The notes beneath the pieces are model-generated. The model worked only from the letters and a program-made list of their open reading frames with translations. It was not told the DNA's origin and did not search any database. A DNA stretch of 64,000 nt from Bacteroidetes bacterium GWF2_35_48. Its GTDB lineage: Bacteria; Bacteroidota; Bacteroidia; Bacteroidales; GWF2-35-48. Within the stretch, counting starts at the first letter, position 1; each line of letters starts with the position of its first letter. This document shows positions 36,812 to 45,852 of this stretch, piece after piece. The position numbers and the translations under genes are program-made. The DNA is taken from positions 17,997-81,996 of the forward strand of contig MEOG01000124.1 of assembly GCA_001769125.1 (NCBI GenBank), in the 5' to 3' direction.

Positions 36812-39800
36812 TTACTTTATCGTTATAATCTTTTTTGTTTTTTCAGGTACTCCATTTACATACAACTGTAGCCAGTAAACTCCGCTGCTGAAATCATTAT
36901 TGCTGATTTCGATTTTAGAAACTCCTGCATTTGCATTGTAGGTTTTTACAGTTATACCTTGTGCGTTTAGAATATGCAATTCAGCTTTACCAGCCTTTTC
37001 ATCAACAGTTGTTGTGATTATTGAAGTTGATGTAACAGGATTGGGTGCTATTTCTATAACAGATTCTTTATGTGAAACGATATTCATTTCCACATTTTCC
37101 AGATTTTCTGCATTGCCGGAATTATTAATGTACCTCATGTTTGAGCCGATTGTACAGGGGCAATTCTGCGCGAGTGAATCTACTTCTTCAAGGGTAATCA
37201 GACCAGCTTTATAATCTGTTTCTGCTTTGTTAACGCAATACCAGCCTTTAATATAATCATATTCTTCGGGGTTTACCCATGTAAGAATATTTTCGATAAT
37301 ATTTAAAGCCAAATCCTGTCTGCCAAATAAGCGATAGGTATGCGCCTTATCAAGTGTTCGATGCAAAAGCCTGTGGTAGTTTTGGGAAGATTTTTCTATC
37401 TCATTATCGTTTATAGCCAAAACTCTTGATAATACTCCCATGCCCTGTACATGCGATAGTTGTTTATTCTCTATTACTTTATACAATGCCGTGTTCATGT
37501 CTGAAAAAGCAATATCAAATACAGTTTCGTCGTAAACAGAAGGCTTTTTAATTTTTGTTTCCATTAAATCTAACAATTTGTTTAAAGCTTGTATCGGATT
37601 ACCTGATTTCATATCGTTTTCTGCATCTGTAAGCGAAGGGGATAAGCTTGTTGATACACTTCCTCCCAAAATATCTAACACGCCTGTTTGGGATGTTTGA
37701 CTTAATAATTCCCCTCCCATAGATGACTGTTGCCCTCCGCAGGAAGTATAGGTTGATGGGTACAAATCGCTAAATGTAAAATACTGAATAGGATTACTGC
37801 CCGTTTTAGTAACTGAATAATCTACTCCTGATACAGGCGCGCCATTAGGTGTTTTCCATTCATTGTAAGAAGCATTATAAGTTTGCCATAAAACGTTTAA
37901 ATTTCCATACAAATCAAAAGCCCCTGATACGTTCTTTTTAATAAGGTTATTATAACCCTGATAAAGATGAGGAACGCCTGCACTTAAAAAATTAACCGGA
38001 TACTTATTGTTGTATAAATAATTGTGACCGGAACTTACCGGGCGCGTCTCGCTCATGTTCAAAGAATTTCCGTATGCAATCTGCAAGCCAATGATGCTTG
38101 AGGCATACACACTGCAACAGCGAACATTTGTTGTAAAAGAACCTGTCGCATATATTTCTCGGGAATTATTAACAGTGCAACCTTCTAATGTTAAGTCTGC
38201 GCCTGAACCACCACTGTAGTATATAGATTTATAAGTATTCCCTGAAAAATAACAATCAGTAAGGCTGCTCGCTGCTGTTGTGGCGCTGCCATAAAAACCA
38301 TTGTAGCAATTTTGGAAAGTACATTCTGTTATATCAAAACCAAATCCATAAACCTGCATACCTGTATAGCAATTATCAAAAATACAATCACTAATTGAAA
38401 TAGTAGAGATGCTTTGTAGAAGATTGGTAAAAATACCACAAGCTCCTTTTTCAAAAGTGCAACCTGTAATATAGGTTCCTGTTACTTCGTACAAACTCAA
38501 CCCGCAATAGCTGCTTCTTACAGTGAGGTTATTTGTAAATTTCACATTCGTGAGTGAACATCTTGCTGCAGGTTGACCGGAAACAAAATTTTGAAAAATC
38601 CTTGTGCTGCTGTGGGTCATTTTTACTTGCGCATTTTCAATTTTTAAATGATAAAGCTCAATTGGTAATGCCAAACGTTCCTGCGCTATTTCTAAAACAA
38701 TATCGCTCTGATCCGAACCTATTAACTCTATTTTAGCATTTGTACCTGCTGTTAAATTTGCAGGTGTTGCATCGGTACTGCTGAATTTTACGTAACCAGA
38801 ACCTGTGAAGGAAAATATGGCGTTGGCTCCGAGTGCAAGATTGCCTTTTACCTCAAGACAAGTTGCTGCATCAGCAAGGGTAATTAATGCACCTTGGTTG
38901 TAGGTTAAAGTGCCGTTGCCAGAGGCGTCTTTGTCTATGAGGATTTTGCCAGTGCCACCCATACTTATTTGCGAGCCATCATTTACAATGAGATTACCGC
39001 CAGGCTTAACTTCAATAGTTCCTGTCCACATAGCATTATTTACACCACAAATAGTTGCGCCATCAACAACTAATGTACTGCCACTTTCTACTATGATTTT
39101 TGCCTGATATGGCATTTCAAGATGGCAGGTTAATGAACAAGTCGCATTGGATTGTATTTTTAAATCCTGATACAGCCTAATGTTAAAATCCCAAGTTTCG
39201 TTAGAACTAACAATAATTGGGTTGTTTATGTCATAGCAATCGTCTTTAACATATTTTCTTACAGATGTTATATGTACTGCTCTTTGTATTTTACCTATTT
39301 GTTGAGGAGAAAGATATCTTCTGAAGTTGCCTTGGTTTCCCATTATATTGTTTGTAACTTTTTCTGGGAAAGGGTAGATTGCAGTATCATTATCCCATGG
39401 ATTAAAATACCATTGAACAGATGGTGGACATTCTAAATAAGGACACATATTTGTTGCGTGAGGTGCGTTTCCTGGGTATGGTATTCCAAATAAATCGTCA
39501 AACCAAGCTTCACTGGACAACATCCCTGACACAGTTGTTGGGCTGCCTCCACCCAAATATGGATGATGCAACTGTAAACAATGACCAATTTCATGAGCTA
39601 AGGCACCGCCTGTACACAAATCACCATCAGGTGGATTTAGAATGGGTTCAGCCCCTCCACTTCCAAAATAACGACCACAAATAATAGCACCATTATTGTA
39701 TGAAAAATTCCAATCGCTTGGAAAATATCCATAAGAATAACCGGAAATTTCAGTAAAATAAACATTGAGTGCATTCATTCTATCATGATCAATGCTATCA

Positions 39801-40264
39801 ACATAGATATTCATGGCAGATATATTGGTGCTATTCCAATATGAGGTATTCTGGTAGAAATAGATGTTTAGCTCAAAGCGAAATCTTGAATCAGACAAAG
39901 AAGTAACTCCTGTAATAGGATCAGAAGGAGTCTGCATTTGAGTGTATGCTCTAACAAAAATATTAAAAATAGTATCTAAACGAGGGATACCATAAAGAGC
40001 ATCTTGATTGTTTTGAAAATTTCCACTACTATCATTTTTTTGCATAATATTAAAATTAATTCTGATAGTTTTAACCGGCTCATTTGTAACAGGTATGTAA
40101 TTTGAGATTATATTATGACGATCTATAAAAGCTGGCGATGTTGCAGAACAACCAGTTGCTTTTTGTCCGTCAGGTGCAAACATACATGTGTCGGAATAAA
40201 AAACTTGACCTTTAACAAAGGTAAAAGCTAATATTAAAAAAAAGAATACTATTAATTTTCTCAT
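36812..40264 (-). CDS. Secreted metzincin-like protease with beta-helix and T9SS type A tail
   Basis: A 1150-aa exported protein. Signal peptide (1-19, ending VKGQ); a metalloprotease-like domain at about 45-345 with HEIGHCLQLHH, giving H224, E225, H228 and H234 in the metzincin HExxHxxxxxH spacing (pappalysin/M43-like), although the usual glycine at 231 is glutamine, and NNIMG may be the Met-turn; then a long right-handed beta-helix (about 370-770: ITGCTFEKGACGIF, ISDCIFDNCYTGMQVYGFGF); a helical region (about 880-1030); and a type A sorting tail (IAPNPVTSTS, GVYWLQLYVNG). It follows the propeller gene by 13 bp in an operon behind LytTR-type sites. Surface-bound protease or polysaccharide-binding protein; catalytic activity is plausible, not proven. 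Confidence 0.85.
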   Translation of the reverse strand: MRKLIVFFFLILAFTFVKGQVFYSDTCMFAPDGQKATGCSATSPAFIDRHNIISNYIPVTNEPVKTIRINFNIMQKNDSSGNFQNNQDALYGIPRLDTIFNIFVRAYTQMQTPSDPITGVTSLSDSRFRFELNIYFYQNTSYWNSTNISAMNIYVDSIDHDRMNALNVYFTEISGYSYGYFPSDWNFSYNNGAIICGRYFGSGGAEPILNPPDGDLCTGGALAHEIGHCLQLHHPYLGGGSPTTVSGMLSSEAWFDDLFGIPYPGNAPHATNMCPYLECPPSVQWYFNPWDNDTAIYPFPEKVTNNIMGNQGNFRRYLSPQQIGKIQRAVHITSVRKYVKDDCYDINNPIIVSSNETWDFNIRLYQDLKIQSNATCSLTCHLEMPYQAKIIVESGSTLVVDGATICGVNNAMWTGTIEVKPGGNLIVNDGSQISMGGTGKILIDKDASGNGTLTYNQGALITLADAATCLEVKGNLALGANAIFSFTGSGYVKFSSTDATPANLTAGTNAKIELIGSDQSDIVLEIAQERLALPIELYHLKIENAQVKMTHSSTRIFQNFVSGQPAARCSLTNVKFTNNLTVRSSYCGLSLYEVTGTYITGCTFEKGACGIFTNLLQSISTISISDCIFDNCYTGMQVYGFGFDITECTFQNCYNGFYGSATTAASSLTDCYFSGNTYKSIYYSGGSGADLTLEGCTVNNSREIYATGSFTTNVRCCSVYASSIIGLQIAYGNSLNMSETRPVSSGHNYLYNNKYPVNFLSAGVPHLYQGYNNLIKKNVSGAFDLYGNLNVLWQTYNASYNEWKTPNGAPVSGVDYSVTKTGSNPIQYFTFSDLYPSTYTSCGGQQSSMGGELLSQTSQTGVLDILGGSVSTSLSPSLTDAENDMKSGNPIQALNKLLDLMETKIKKPSVYDETVFDIAFSDMNTALYKVIENKQLSHVQGMGVLSRVLAINDNEIEKSSQNYHRLLHRTLDKAHTYRLFGRQDLALNIIENILTWVNPEEYDYIKGWYCVNKAETDYKAGLITLEEVDSLAQNCPCTIGSNMRYINNSGNAENLENVEMNIVSHKESVIEIAPNPVTSTSIITTTVDEKAGKAELHILNAQGITVKTYNANAGVSKIEISNNDFSSGVYWLQLYVNGVPEKTKKIITIK

Positions 40265-40277
40265 AACTATTTATTTT

Positions 40278-41489
40278 TTAAATTTTTACTAATTTAACAA
40301 TTGAATACTTTTTTGAATTTTTATATTTTACTTTAGCAAAATAAATACCCTGATGATTGCTTTCAAAATTAAGGTTGACCTGTTGTGAATTTAACCCTGA
40401 CAAAGTTTTTATAAGCTTCCCGGAAATATCAATAATAAATAAATCTTCCATTATATCGTTTTCTGAAATTATTGTAACATTATTATAAAAGGGGTTTTGA
40501 AAAGACAGTTTATTGCTTTCATCATAATTACTATTTTCATAACCATTAATATCAGATAATTTATAAAGGGTTGTACCTCCGTTAGTCATGTAAATATTAT
40601 TTTGATTATCCTCAATTAATGAATGAACCGTTGAAACAGGTGAATTTGTATTATCCCAAACTGTCCATGAGTTGTTATAAAAGCGTCTAAGTTTATCTCC
40701 TCCAATCCATAAACTACCGTCTTTTGTTTTAATAACCGATGTTACCATATTTGATAATATTCCGGAATTCTGAATATTATAACAATGCCAGATAGAATCA
40801 TCATACATCCATAACCCACTTTCGTAAGCTCCAAAATATTTTATACCATTATCTATGGCCAAAATCCATAAGCCGAAAGGTATATTTGTATTTGCTGTAT
40901 CAAATGTAGTCCATGTAGTTCCCTGCAATCTTTGAATAGCACTACCAGAAAACCAAACAGTAGTATCATTTTCAATGGCAACATTGATGCTTGGATAGTA
41001 TAATAATGGAGAATTAGTCCAATTATATAATGTAAAAGTAGAGCCATTGTATTTTGCAATACCACTTTCCCAACCAGAAAACCAGATATCACCATTGTAT
41101 TTATTGATAGCAATTTTTGTCACATAACTATAAGGGGGATAGTAAGTCCAGATGGTGTCTTGATCAAATTTTGTTAAATATCCTTCTCCACTTCCAATCC
41201 AAATGTTGTTGTCAATATCAACCTCAATAGAGTAACACACATTATGAGGCAAACCTGAATTAGCTTCATTATAAGTAGTCCAAACTTCACCATCCCATTT
41301 GATAATTCCCTGATAAGTGGCGAACCACATATTTGCAGTAGAATCTATCGCAATATCATTAATATTGGCATTGGGCAACCCTGAGTTAGTGTAATTGTAC
41401 ATTGTCCAATCCCATTGCTGGCAATACAATAATAAAGGATACAAATCAAAGAATGTAAGAAAAAGAAATATTTTAATAAATTGCTTCAT
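40278..41489 (-). CDS. Secreted Reg_prop propeller protein with T9SS type A tail
   Basis: A 403-aa exported protein: N-terminal signal (about 1-24, ending LLYCQQ), about six propeller repeats (IDSTANMWFATYQGIIKWDG, VDIDNNIWIGSGEGYLTKFD, TKDGSLWIGGDKLRRFYNN) over residues 40-310, and a short type A T9SS sorting domain (FQNPFYNNVTIISENDIMED, GIYFAKVKYKN). First gene of an operon with the metzincin/beta-helix protein. Its upstream region holds a -7 box, a palindrome and four phased LytTR-type repeats, and the LytTR gene lies directly beyond, so regulation by that protein is likely. Confidence 0.86.
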   Translation of the reverse strand: MKQFIKIFLFLTFFDLYPLLLYCQQWDWTMYNYTNSGLPNANINDIAIDSTANMWFATYQGIIKWDGEVWTTYNEANSGLPHNVCYSIEVDIDNNIWIGSGEGYLTKFDQDTIWTYYPPYSYVTKIAINKYNGDIWFSGWESGIAKYNGSTFTLYNWTNSPLLYYPSINVAIENDTTVWFSGSAIQRLQGTTWTTFDTANTNIPFGLWILAIDNGIKYFGAYESGLWMYDDSIWHCYNIQNSGILSNMVTSVIKTKDGSLWIGGDKLRRFYNNSWTVWDNTNSPVSTVHSLIEDNQNNIYMTNGGTTLYKLSDINGYENSNYDESNKLSFQNPFYNNVTIISENDIMEDLFIIDISGKLIKTLSGLNSQQVNLNFESNHQGIYFAKVKYKNSKKYSIVKLVKI

Positions 41490-41554
41490 AATTTTTTTTT
41501 TAATTTAACAAAACTCGTTATTTTCTCTACTCACCTACGGTGGCCACAATTTTT

Positions 41555-41697
41555 CAAATATACACATAGGAAAGTAATTTTACTTTCCTGCAAAAATAAA
41601 CTATGTAAAAATAACAGGATAAATACACAAGCGGTATCATTTAGCACATTATCGGTATCATTTTTAACATTAACGGTCAGTTTTTTACACGAACGGT
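41555..41697 (-). promoter_or_regulatory. Phased LytTR-type operator with palindrome and -7 box
   Basis: Reading the minus strand: four direct repeats ACCGTTCGT (41697-41689), ACCGTTAAT (41677-41669), ACCGATAAT (41656-41648) and ACCGCTTGT (41635-41627), spaced 20, 21 and 21 bp. The first two fit the published LytTR-site consensus [TA][AC][CA]GTTN[AG][TG]. Closer to the gene is an inverted repeat AGGAAAGTAA-TT-TTACTTTCCT (41568-41589) and then a -7 box TATATTTG (41562-41555). No -33 TTTG is present at the right spacing, as expected for an activator-dependent promoter. Confidence 0.72.
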
Positions 41698-41741
41698 CAT
41701 TTTTTTTAAAAATCACTGTTTCTATGTTTCACAACAGGAAT

Positions 41742-42086
41742 TTAATTTTTATTGAAAAATTGAGATAAAAAGTCTTTTGTCTTCCTTTTGGAAACAGGTA
41801 TTTTTTCATTACTAACCAGAACCGCACACTTATCTATTTTATCGTAATGCTTTACATGATTTAAATTTAATAAGTATGATTTATGTATTCTGCAAAAAAT
41901 AGTTTGTGGAAACAAAGTATTATAATGACACAGGCGTTGCGCTACTTTAATTATTTCTCCATCTACTAATTTTATTTTACAGAAATTACCGTCAGCTTCA
42001 ATATAAAGGATGTCCTTTGGGTACACTGAAAAAAGAATTTCAGCAGATTTTATTTTTAATAAAACAGATTGTTCTTTTGGTTTCAT
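41742..42086 (-). CDS. Stand-alone LytTR DNA-binding protein
   Basis: A 114-aa protein consisting of one LytTR domain: PKDILYIEADGNFCKIKLVD, QRLCHYNTLFPQTIFCRIHKSYLLNLNHVKHYDK, VSNEKIPVSKRKTKDFLSQF. These are the conserved LytTR blocks (F-x-R-I-H-K-S-Y-L-x-N; P-V-S-K-R). There is no receiver domain, so it is not a phosphorylated response regulator by itself; control may come from the sigma/TPR pair just upstream or from its level. The phased sites 45-115 bp past its stop, ahead of the next operon, are the obvious target. Confidence 0.9.
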   Translation of the reverse strand: MKPKEQSVLLKIKSAEILFSVYPKDILYIEADGNFCKIKLVDGEIIKVAQRLCHYNTLFPQTIFCRIHKSYLLNLNHVKHYDKIDKCAVLVSNEKIPVSKRKTKDFLSQFFNKN

Positions 42087-42176
42087 AAATTTTGTGATTA
42101 AAAAATTAACTTCATAGTTTTGCTATAAATAATTTGATCTGAACGAACAATTTCTAACACAGTATGAGTCTTAAAA

Positions 42177-42953
42177 CTAATTGTTTTTTTTAACATGAGT
42201 TTCTTGATTTATTTTCAATAATAAACTAGTGGCTTTTTCATAATAATAACTTTCTTTATTACAAGCAAAATCTTTTAAAATAACTTTTGCTTTATTTAAT
42301 CTTCCTAGTTTTAAGTAGCATAAACTCAAATACCATAAAGCATTATTTTTTAATAAACAATTATATTTTGTAATTTTTAAAAGCAGTTTTTCAGCTTTCT
42401 CATATTGCCTTGTTTCCATTGCTACGCCGGCGCTATAATATATTGCATCTATTCTGGTTGAATCTAATTCTAATACTTCATTAAAATATAATAATGCAGA
42501 ATTAAATTCATTATTTTCATAAGCACACATTCCATCTTGCATTATTGATTCAGCATCTTCAGCCGGTCCTCTTGTAATACCGTATGTTTCTATTCTAGTA
42601 TAATATTGACTATATAAATCAGGTGTTTTTTTAATAAAGAAATTCCAAAACACTATTGAACTAATCAGGAATGTAACTACACATGCAGCAGCTATTGTGT
42701 ATGTATTTCTGAAAAGCCCATATATCTTTTTATCATACTTTTTTTGTCGTTCAAAATATTCTTTGGATGCTTTATTTAGAGTTTGCTTAAATAAATAAAA
42801 CGCAATAAATTTATTTATTTCTTCATGTAATTTTACCTCTTCTACTAAAGCTTTGTTTGACTTTAATTTATTTTCAAACATAGCAAGTTCCTCACCTTGT
42901 AGCTTACCATCTAAGTATAAATCTGCTGCTGCAAAGTAATCGTATTCTTTCAT
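42177..42953 (-). CDS. Membrane TPR protein, anti-sigma-like
   Basis: A 258-aa protein with an N-terminal cytoplasmic helical region (about 1-88, KEYDYFAAADLYLDGKLQGE, resembling the N-terminal part of Bacteroidetes anti-sigma proteins), a single transmembrane helix at about 88-110, and an outside TPR region (about 145-250: SALLYFNEVLELDSTRIDAI, ALWYLSLCYLKLGRLNKAKV). Its ATG overlaps the sigma-factor stop by 4 bp (ATGA), so the two are translationally coupled. I infer an anti-sigma role from this arrangement; no known anti-sigma zinc motif is present. Confidence 0.75.
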   Translation of the reverse strand: MKEYDYFAAADLYLDGKLQGEELAMFENKLKSNKALVEEVKLHEEINKFIAFYLFKQTLNKASKEYFERQKKYDKKIYGLFRNTYTIAAACVVTFLISSIVFWNFFIKKTPDLYSQYYTRIETYGITRGPAEDAESIMQDGMCAYENNEFNSALLYFNEVLELDSTRIDAIYYSAGVAMETRQYEKAEKLLLKITKYNCLLKNNALWYLSLCYLKLGRLNKAKVILKDFACNKESYYYEKATSLLLKINQETHVKKNN

Positions 42954-43525
42954 AATATGTAAGTTCCTGTATTTGTATTTAAATTCTGAATGTCCATTCT
43001 TATATTTTCTTTTAATCTTGTTTTACACATCGTTTTCCTTCGGTTAATATAACCAACACTTATTCCTAATTCTTTTGATATTTTTTCTTTAGAAGTTTTT
43101 GAATAAAACATTATCAATAAATTCTTGCATAAATTATCTAATCTTTCAAAATGCCTGAAAAATATTTCATACTTTAAATTATATGTTTCAACAAATTCAA
43201 GTTCCTCAAAGGGTTCTGTAATTAAAGAATTTTCAGAGATAGTTTCCATTCGTTCAGTATTTTTCATTTCAAGTATTTTCCTTTTCCATTTATTAAAACA
43301 AACAGTACAGAATAATGCTGCAAATTTCTTTTTTACATTTATATTCGGCTTTATATAAAAATACTCAATTGTTTCCTGAAAAATATCTTTTGCATCATGT
43401 ACTGTTCCTTTATTTTTTATTACGTATCGCTTAATGGTCTTGAAAAAAGTAGCATAACAATAATCTAATACCTGTTTATTATTACACTTTATTCCTATTA
43501 AAATTTTATCGTCTGAATATTTCAT
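42950..43525 (-). CDS. ECF-like sigma-70 family sigma factor
   Basis: A 191-aa sigma factor: region 2-like helices at about 15-90 (VHDAKDIFQETIEYFYIKPN, then FAALFCTVCFNKWKRKIL) and region 4-like helix-turn-helix at about 130-180 (RLDNLCKNLLIMFYSKTSKE, ISKELGISVGYINRRKTMCK). It heads a minus-strand set with the coupled TPR membrane protein and the LytTR gene. No TTTG/TAnnTTTG pair is seen upstream, which would fit a self-directed promoter. Confidence 0.82.
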   Translation of the reverse strand: MKYSDDKILIGIKCNNKQVLDYCYATFFKTIKRYVIKNKGTVHDAKDIFQETIEYFYIKPNINVKKKFAALFCTVCFNKWKRKILEMKNTERMETISENSLITEPFEELEFVETYNLKYEIFFRHFERLDNLCKNLLIMFYSKTSKEKISKELGISVGYINRRKTMCKTRLKENIRMDIQNLNTNTGTYIL

Positions 43526-44031
43526 TACATTAACCCCTCTATTTATATGTGTCGGAAAAATAAAAAAGTGACCACTACTTTTTATGTTATTTTTTAAATT
43601 GTGAATAACTTAATGAAATTATAAGTGGTACCTTGCTATTCCCTTACGAAGACCCTAATTTTTCAAATATATTCCAATTCCGAAAACTCCACCTGTTCAT
43701 AAGACCATTATTTTCGGAAAAAGGTTGAACAGGGTAAAATATTTTTTCGTGCAAATGTGCTGGAACGTAGTGTTTATATATATCAGTACTCCTGCACAAG
43801 GTAAACAGGCATAGTGTAAGATGTGGCTTAGGAATGAATAAACAGGTTTGTAATTGTATAGATTGTTCTGTCTTCATGCACATTGGTTTGGTTTGCTAAT
43901 GCAAAACAAAAATTTGAAAAGAAAAAATGTTGTTGGGCAGATGTTAGGTTGAGATATTTCGCACGGATTGCAAATCTGCGCTAACTGGTGTATGAAAAAA
44001 CAAAAAAAGAAAAGAATTGCACTGTTAAACC
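43526..44031. other. Gene-free stretch of about 500 bp
   Basis: No supported gene. It includes the sigma-factor leader and, at about 43955-44000, a partly palindromic GCACGGATTGCAAATCTGCG segment. A 79-codon minus-strand frame (43644-43883) is not convincing. No terminator or promoter was recognised. Confidence 0.5.
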
Positions 44032-45735
44032 TTACCGACAATGTTTATTTATAAAGCTTGAGGCATAATTGTTTCCTGATTTCTTTGCCTGCTGCCAGTC
44101 TGCACATGCGCCTGATACATCTCCGGAATTAATTTTTGAAATCCCCCTGTTAAAATAGGCATCCCCGCTGGAAGGTCGTATTTTTATTGCTTTGTTGAAA
44201 ATTTCTATTGCTGTTTTATAATCTTTCATTTCATTTTTTACACCTCCCAGATTAATACAGGCATCAAAATGTTTTTCATTTACAGACAAAGCTTTTTCAT
44301 AATCTGCAATGGCTTTTTCAGGCTGCCGCATGCGATATTGAATAAATCCACGGGCATACCATGCGTCTGCATTATCGCTCTTTAGCTTTGTACTTACGCT
44401 TAAATCATCCAGCGCTGCTTGCAGTTCATTACTTAACATGTAAGCCATGCCGCGATTATAATAAGACATTGCGCCCTCTGGATTCTTTTCAATGGCAAGC
44501 GTGTAAAAGCTTTTCGCATCTTTGTAATCTTCAACATGAATAACACTGATTAAAAAATACACCAACATTACTGCATATAAAAAATAAAGTTTTTGATAAG
44601 ATATCATACGCAAAAAAACAGATACAGAAAAAAGAATGCCTATGACAGGTAAATAAGCGCGATGTTCTAAATAATGATAACCATGACTCCCGATAGCCAG
44701 ACTGTGAAACATTCCGGGAACAAGTAAAAATAAAAACCAGACGATACCAAAAATCGTCAATTTAAAATCTTTTTCTTTTCTGAAACGATAAATGAGAAAA
44801 ACAAAACCGGTCAAAACGACAAGCCCTATTATAGAAGAAATCATTGAATATACAGGCGCAGGGCTAAGATTGACAGGTACGAAAAACTTCCCGGTTAGCT
44901 CAGGAATCGTAAAAATATTATTGAAAAATTCCATCAACCCAAACTTATCCTGCATGGGTAAAACAATCACTTTTGAACGTGCAAAAAAATACAATCCATA
45001 CACAAAAAGATAAGGTACAATCAGCGCAATTTCTTTTATGAAACTTCTTCCCTGCTCCCTGTAAAAAAACAAATAAACAAGAAATGCAAAAGGGATTACA
45101 ATGGCTGTCTCTTTAGAAAATGCAGCAAAAGAAAATGCAAGAACGGATAATACAAAATATCCGATTTTTCTGTTTTTTGAAAACGAAAGAAAAAAACGAA
45201 ACGAAAGCAAGCCGAAAAAAGCAAGAAGTAAATCGCCACGCGCAGGAATCCATGCTACAGCATGCACGAGCAGGGGGCTGACACAAAAGAACAGAGAAAG
45301 CAAAAGCGCATGGGTCTTTTTTGTATCAAAAAACAACAAAATTGAGAAAAGCAGAAAACAGATAAATAAATGAAGTAAAAAGTTTGTAAGATGAAATGCT
45401 AAAGCTTTTCCATCTGAAAGATGAGCGTCAATCATAAAGCTCAGATTTTGCAGGGGTCTGTAAAACTCAGTGCCTTCTTTACTAAAAAGAGCATCGCGTT
45501 GAAGAATATCGGCAGCAGAACCATCAAGGAGCAGTGGCATGTTGCTTAAAATAATGGGAGCCTCATCAAGCTTATCCAAAGGATAGTGAAAAGATTTGCT
45601 GTAGATGATTAAAGAAAATATAAACATCAATACATAAGGAATGGGAAATTTTGTAGCAAAACGCCAGAAAGCATTCCCCTTGTCTTGCGTTTTTTCAACG
45701 GACTTTATCCGGGCTTTCCCTTTATTTTTTTTCAT
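44032..45735 (-). CDS. TMTC-like multi-pass membrane protein with C-terminal TPRs
   Basis: A 567-aa protein with a basic cytoplasmic N-terminus, about ten to eleven transmembrane helices (about 33-420) and three to four TPRs at about 425-560 (GAMSYYNRGMAYMLSNELQA, ADAWYARGFIQYRMRQPEKA, DAYFNRGISKINSGDVSGAC). The first loop has acidic residues (LDKLDEAPIILSN) and FYRPLQNLSFMIDAHLSDGK, and later HAVAWIPARGDLL, as in the TMTC/PMT-like family of putative O-mannosyltransferases. It might glycosylate secreted proteins; T9SS cargo in Bacteroidetes is often O-glycosylated. It stands alone between two non-coding gaps. Confidence 0.8.
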   Translation of the reverse strand: MKKNKGKARIKSVEKTQDKGNAFWRFATKFPIPYVLMFIFSLIIYSKSFHYPLDKLDEAPIILSNMPLLLDGSAADILQRDALFSKEGTEFYRPLQNLSFMIDAHLSDGKALAFHLTNFLLHLFICFLLFSILLFFDTKKTHALLLSLFFCVSPLLVHAVAWIPARGDLLLAFFGLLSFRFFLSFSKNRKIGYFVLSVLAFSFAAFSKETAIVIPFAFLVYLFFYREQGRSFIKEIALIVPYLFVYGLYFFARSKVIVLPMQDKFGLMEFFNNIFTIPELTGKFFVPVNLSPAPVYSMISSIIGLVVLTGFVFLIYRFRKEKDFKLTIFGIVWFLFLLVPGMFHSLAIGSHGYHYLEHRAYLPVIGILFSVSVFLRMISYQKLYFLYAVMLVYFLISVIHVEDYKDAKSFYTLAIEKNPEGAMSYYNRGMAYMLSNELQAALDDLSVSTKLKSDNADAWYARGFIQYRMRQPEKAIADYEKALSVNEKHFDACINLGGVKNEMKDYKTAIEIFNKAIKIRPSSGDAYFNRGISKINSGDVSGACADWQQAKKSGNNYASSFINKHCR

Positions 45736-45852
45736 TTTTAATTTTGTGAAAACGGGCTATGTTATTTCAATCACACTCAATTAAACCGATTGAAAACAAC
45801 GTCGTATATCGGATTAGCAATTTGCAACATAATCTTATTTTTTTTTGAAATA

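Noticed and set aside
43644..43883. 79-codon minus-strand ORF
   Set aside because: No signal, domain or ribosome-binding context, and a composition unlike neighbouring genes. Possibly part of a dispersed repeat.
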